Assembly (NCBI GenBank): GCA_947500135.1
Contig: CANMQX010000006.1
Span: forward strand, 248,001 to 312,000
DNA from: an uncultured Paracoccaceae bacterium
Lineage (GTDB): Bacteria; Pseudomonadota; Alphaproteobacteria; Rhodobacterales; Rhodobacteraceae
Length of the DNA: 64,000 nucleotides
Direction of reading: 5' to 3'
The notes beneath the pieces were generated by a model. The model did not search any database, was not told the origin of the DNA, and saw nothing but the letters and a program-made list of their open reading frames with translations. This document shows positions 60,924 through 64,000 of this stretch, in pieces. The stretch's first letter is position 1; each line of letters starts with the position of its first letter. The position numbers and the translations under genes are program-made.

Positions 60924-61325
60924 TTAGGAAACTGGCGTCACGTCGCGGGAAACCGCAAGCACAGAGGTCACCGCCCCGTCATCATTCTTGATGGGTGAGA
61001 TCGTGACATCCCAGTCGCGGTCATTCCCAAGCGCTGTGGGGCAAGAGCCTCGAAAATGGCAGATCTCACCCGCCATGCCACGGTCGAAATGGGATTTGAG
61101 CAGCGTTTTCTGCGATGACGGCCACATATCCCACCAGGTCTTACCAACGACATCTGACGGGCTGCCAATCTCCATCGCGCAAAGACCGTTTTCGCTCATG
61201 AATGTGATCCGCCCGGCGGCATTCACCAGTTTCACGCAATCGGGGCTACCCCGGAGGTAAGCGAGGGTGAAGGCGGGCGTATCATCGCCAAGAACCTCCA
61301 GAACATTTGTATCTGCTGCACTCAT
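60924..61325 (-). CDS. Stand-alone PAS-domain protein
   Basis: This 133-residue protein is a single PAS fold: C-V-K-L-V-N-A-A-G-R-I-T-F-M-S-E-N-G, V-V-G-K-T-W-W-D-M-W-P, and the end V-L-A-V-S-R-D-V-T. No histidine kinase, GGDEF or DNA-binding domain is attached, so it must act through a partner. The LOV-type G-x-N-C-R-F-L-Q motif is absent. The ATG at 61325 has a GGAGGA site. Ligand and partner are unknown. Confidence 0.8.
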   Translation of the reverse strand: MSAADTNVLEVLGDDTPAFTLAYLRGSPDCVKLVNAAGRITFMSENGLCAMEIGSPSDVVGKTWWDMWPSSQKTLLKSHFDRGMAGEICHFRGSCPTALGNDRDWDVTISPIKNDDGAVTSVLAVSRDVTPVS

Positions 61326-61517
61326 CCATCTTCCTCCTCCGCAAGAAGTAGTGCCACATCTCAGGGCGGTAAAGATGAGGCGACTAAAAAGATGACAACT
61401 CGCCTCATTTGTTGCAAGCAATCCTGCCACAGGTCAATCAGTGGTTGAATGGATAGAAAGCTGCATACCCCAGGGTCGAAATTGCTTAACCATTTGTAAA
61501 GACATCAGGCCCGATAT

Positions 61518-61890
61518 GCGCGGATGGCCTGTAAGCCGGATTCTGTCTAGGCGGCATTACACCGCCCGAGATGATCATTCATCTAAAGCGCCTGTTACCA
61601 GACGCCCTCTAGCTGCCAACCCGGACCTGCTCGGGCTCAAGCAGCCCTGTCTTGCGACGCGCGATCCCTATTTGGCATTGCTCCCGGTGGGGCTTGCCGT
61701 GCCGCTCCTGTTGCCAGTCGCGCGGTGGGCTCTTACCCCACCGTTTCACCGTGACCACGCATGCGTGGCCGTCTGTTCTCTGTGGCGCTTTCCCTGGGGT
61801 TGCCCCCGCCGGGCGTTACCCGGCACCGTGCTTTTTGGAGTCCGGACTTTCCTCGAACCTTGCAGCCCGCGATCATCCGACCATCCGCGC
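61518..61890 (-). ncRNA. rnpB: RNase P RNA
   Basis: The minus strand carries the universal 5-prime segment GAGGAAAGTCCGGACTCC (about 61838-61855) and the 3-prime segment AGAATCCGGCTTA. The ends form a perfect P1 helix: GCGCGGATGG at 61890-61881 pairs with CCATCCGCGC at 61527-61518. The length of about 373 bases fits bacterial type A RNase P RNA. Plus-strand frames crossing it are not genes. Confidence 0.95.
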
Positions 61891-61900
61891 AAGCGTCGGG

Positions 61901-62617
61901 TTATGCCCAAGCGGCGTTTACGTCAACGGGGAAACGGCGGGCAAGATCCGCAATCATGCCCGCGTCAACCGCATCCAACGGGCCGCTGGCATAAGGGCGA
62001 AACCGCAATCGAAACACTTGCAACAGCAGATCAGGATCATCGCTGGCAGTATACCCAAAGGCGTGCATATTCTGCGCAAACCGGGCCACATCCCCCGCAG
62101 CAGCATCCGGCCAGACCACCAACCCCTCCAGCGCGAACCTGCGCCAGTCAAACCGCCGACCGGGATCAATCTTGCGACCCGGGGCCATATCCGAATGGCC
62201 GATCACCCGTTCGGGCCGGATATCCCATCGTGCGCGAATGCCGTTCAGCAGATCAGTCAACGCATCCATCTGCGTGGCGGCAAACGGGCTGAACCCGTCA
62301 TTGGCCAGCTCAATCCCGATGGAACGACTATTCACATCCGTGACCGCCCCCCAGCGCCCTGCCCCCGCATGCCAGGCGCGCAGCGCCTCTGGCACCAGCG
62401 ACATGACCTCACCATCTGCCGCGATCAGATAATGAGCGGACACCTCCGTTTCCGGGTTGCACAGCGTCTTTCGCGCGGCTTCTGCAGTTTCCATCGCAGT
62501 GTAATGGATCACCACCATGTCAGGCCGGACACCATCACGGCGCGGCCCGCAATTTGGGGAATTGTAGGTGGTCAGCCTCAGTTGCCAGCGGCCCGTTTGA
62601 ACGGGGCCGGATCCCAA
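61901..62617 (-). CDS. AmpD-type N-acetylmuramoyl-L-alanine amidase
   Basis: The 238-residue amidase_2 protein has V-I-H-Y-T-A-M (first zinc His), S-A-H-Y-L-I, and G-H-S-D-M-A-P-G-R-K-I-D-P-G with the second His and Asp. The C-terminal part is a peptidoglycan-binding-like helical segment. No signal peptide is present, so it recycles muropeptides in the cytosol. No ATG or GTG precedes the conserved L-T-T-Y-N-S-P-N start: only a TTG at 62617 (overlapping the previous gene by 40 bases) or CTG codons at 62581 and 62575 are available. Confidence 0.85.
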   Translation of the reverse strand: MGSGPVQTGRWQLRLTTYNSPNCGPRRDGVRPDMVVIHYTAMETAEAARKTLCNPETEVSAHYLIAADGEVMSLVPEALRAWHAGAGRWGAVTDVNSRSIGIELANDGFSPFAATQMDALTDLLNGIRARWDIRPERVIGHSDMAPGRKIDPGRRFDWRRFALEGLVVWPDAAAGDVARFAQNMHAFGYTASDDPDLLLQVFRLRFRPYASGPLDAVDAGMIADLARRFPVDVNAAWA

Positions 62618-63345
62618 CCGCAGGCAAACCCATCACCATCGGGGTCGATGCCACGGCGGTCACGCTCCGGACCACCGCGGGCAAGAAAATCACGCTGCGC
62701 CTCATCCGCGCTGGAATAGGCCGCGCAATTGCGCTGGAACCGGCCCTGCCCGGACAAAAGCGACCGGCTATACCATTCCTGCCCTTTCACGTTGGGCGCA
62801 TTGATCGCGTATTCCACGATATTCGGCCCGGTGGAGCTGGGACGCTGCGGGACGGCAGAGGGCGCAACCTCCACACGGGCAGCAGCCTGCGCGGCACGGC
62901 GTTGTGCATCGCTTTCAATCGTCTCGCGGCCCGATACGGCGTCAAAGCTCTGCTCGTCCGAAATACCACCCGGATTATTGGCGATGCGCGGTGCGGCATT
63001 GGTCGGCGATGCATCCAGACCCTGGGTGCGGGTCGGATCATTGCCCGTATTCGCGGGCGGTTGAGCCGGCTGAGTCGCGGTCTGGCCAATTCCTGCGGCT
63101 GCCAGATCGCTTGACGGGATAGCACCGGCAGGCTGTGGAACCGGCGATGACCGGCCAGGGATGGTCGTGACCTGCGGCGGCGGCACGATACCCCCGCGCG
63201 GTGCAGACAATGCGGCCTCACGCCGGGCGCGCTCCAGCTCAAAATCGGCGTAGTCGTTAAAACCGACACCCCGTTGGGGCGGCTGGCTTGATCCGCACGC
63301 GGCCAAGGCCACCATTGATGCCAAAATCACTAAACCCGTTTTCAT
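62578..63345 (-). CDS. Excalibur-domain lipoprotein
   Basis: This 255-residue protein has a lipobox A-L-A-A-C, a long Pro/Ala/Gln-rich disordered region and a C-terminal excalibur calcium-binding motif (D-P-D-G-D-G-F-A-C-G-W) paired with an upstream Cys in F-Q-R-N-C-A-A-Y. It is probably a periplasmic or envelope-bound protein. I start at the ATG at 63345 with an AGGTGA site. The 3-prime end meets the amidase start region. Confidence 0.85.
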   Translation of the reverse strand: MKTGLVILASMVALAACGSSQPPQRGVGFNDYADFELERARREAALSAPRGGIVPPPQVTTIPGRSSPVPQPAGAIPSSDLAAAGIGQTATQPAQPPANTGNDPTRTQGLDASPTNAAPRIANNPGGISDEQSFDAVSGRETIESDAQRRAAQAAARVEVAPSAVPQRPSSTGPNIVEYAINAPNVKGQEWYSRSLLSGQGRFQRNCAAYSSADEAQRDFLARGGPERDRRGIDPDGDGFACGWDPAPFKRAAGN

Positions 63346-63383
63346 GGGTATCACCTGTCACACTGCGTTTTCTTTTGTGGAAG

Positions 63384-64000
63384 TTACCACCACTTGGTCG
63401 GTTTGGCTACAAAACCTGCAGCCTGCTCCAATACGTAGGCGGTATTGAGCAGTTCAGCCTCTTCCCATGGCCGTCCGATTAGCTGCAGACCAAGCGGCAG
63501 GCCCTGACTGTCCAGACCCGCAGGCACCGAAATCCCCGGCAGACCGGCAAGGTTCACCGTCACGGTAAACACATCGTTCAGATACATCTGGATCGGGTCC
63601 ATATTCTCGCCCAGCCCAAAGGCGGCTGATGGGGTCGCAGGCGTCAGGATCGCGTCAACACCATCGGCAAACACCTGATCAAAATCACGCTTGATCAGCG
63701 CACGCACACGACGCGCCCGGTTGTAGTAAGCGTCATAGAAACCGGCAGACAGCACATATGTCCCAATCATCACCCGGCGCTGCACCTCAGGGCCAAACCC
63801 CTCGGCGCGGGTCTTTTCATACATCTCGGTGATGCCATCACCCTGCGCCAGCTTGGCCCGGTGGCCAAAGCGGACACCATCATAGCGGGCCAAGTTCGAT
63901 GATGCCTCTGCCGGGGCAATCACGTAGTAGGCCGGCAGCGCGTATTTGGTGTGCGGCAGGGTGATATCGACGATCTTGGCGCCTGCATCCTTCAGCATGG
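63384..64000 (-). CDS. gatA: Glutamyl/aspartyl-tRNA amidotransferase subunit A (C-terminal part)
   Basis: The visible 204 or so residues cover the C-terminal third of Gat[23 protein letters not shown] is the amidase-family segment, then [10 protein letters not shown] and L-P-L-G-L-Q-L-I-G. The 5-prime part with the Ser-Ser-Lys triad is outside the window. GatCAB makes Gln-tRNA or Asn-tRNA. Confidence 0.95.
   Translation of the reverse strand, partial: MLKDAGAKIVDITLPHTKYALPAYYVIAPAEASSNLARYDGVRFGHRAKLAQGDGITEMYEKTRAEGFGPEVQRRVMIGTYVLSAGFYDAYYNRARRVRALIKRDFDQVFADGVDAILTPATPSAAFGLGENMDPIQMYLNDVFTVTVNLAGLPGISVPAGLDSQGLPLGLQLIGRPWEEAELLNTAYVLEQAAGFVAKPTKWW

Noticed and set aside
61441-62719. Long plus-strand open frames at the right end
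   Set aside because: They lie over RNase P RNA and antisense to the AmpD-type amidase, and encode Arg/Pro-rich sequence without any motif.
1-64000. CRISPR array, prophage or insertion sequence
   Set aside because: I saw no regularly spaced direct repeats, cas genes, integrase, transposase or phage structural genes anywhere in the window.

Overview
The window is a piece of an alphaproteobacterial chromosome, most likely a marine Rhodobacteraceae (roseobacter-type) genome. The pointers are a tRNA-His without an encoded G-1 and with A73, the nrdR/ribD/ribE/ribBX/ribH/nusB block, adjacent dnaG and rpoD, a phaR-phaP-phaC-phaZ locus, an SOS box of the alphaproteobacterial type (GTTC-N7-GTTC), a rpoH gene with an RpoH-like promoter, and small families (DUF4389, DUF6324, MmcB) typical of this group. 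Species cannot be fixed from the sequence alone. Most of the content is core chromosome; clearly accessory DNA is limited to a low-GC gene behind thyX (56.3-57.2 kb), a formylglycine-enzyme-like gene (2.3-3.3 kb) and the poorly coding stretch at 18.6-19.9 kb.

Layout. 0-3.3 kb: a translationally coupled operon for a two-subunit sulfopyruvate decarboxylase-like enzyme plus an FMN-dependent 2-hydroxyacid oxidase, then an exported SUMF1-fold protein. 3.3-7.1 kb (minus): S4 RNA-binding protein, SUV3-type RNA helicase, exported TPR protein. 7.2-13.5 kb (plus): SCP2 protein, lysophospholipase-like hydrolase, ligase-associated exonuclease and ATP-dependent DNA ligase, PepF, GNAT. 13.6-18.6 kb: DUF4389, Gfo/Idh/MocA oxidoreductase, rpoH, RluA-family synthase, tRNA-His, GNAT, DUF6324, SOS-linked mmcB. 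19.9-30.9 kb: a Tat-exported cyclase-family protein, then the riboflavin genes on the minus strand, split by two plus-strand insertions: a reductive-dehalogenase-family protein and the kpsS-kpsC pair. 31-35.8 kb: exported and membrane proteins, TPR-sulfotransferase, YjbQ, two related tiny secreted proteins, HlyU. 35.9-40 kb: rpoD and dnaG. 40.1-45 kb: polyhydroxyalkanoate locus with PhaR operators. 45-50.4 kb: three alpha/beta-hydrolase-fold proteins (one without its catalytic triad), an MFS carrier, an ArsR-SRPBCC fusion and a MAPEG protein. 50.6-59.6 kb: a TbpB-barrel-like lipoprotein, thrS, ArsC-like, cold shock protein, DksA-like, a membrane protein, palindromic repeats, the low-GC gene, thyX, and a Slam-type outer membrane protein. 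59.6-64 kb: MAPEG, cupin, rpmG, PAS protein, RNase P RNA, an AmpD-type amidase, excalibur lipoprotein and the C-terminal part of gatA.

Best candidates for a second look: (1) a Slam-like outer membrane protein (type XI secretion) with a plausible TbpB-like lipoprotein cargo 7 kb away; (2) arrays of regular 21-bp hairpins at four convergent gene junctions; (3) five GANTC (CcrM) sites, all within the same 7-mer, in 67 bp upstream of rpoD; (4) a low-GC gene starting inside the thyX stop codon; (5) an alpha/beta hydrolase with all three triad positions changed; (6) a pair of tiny exported proteins sharing an A-Y-G-T motif.
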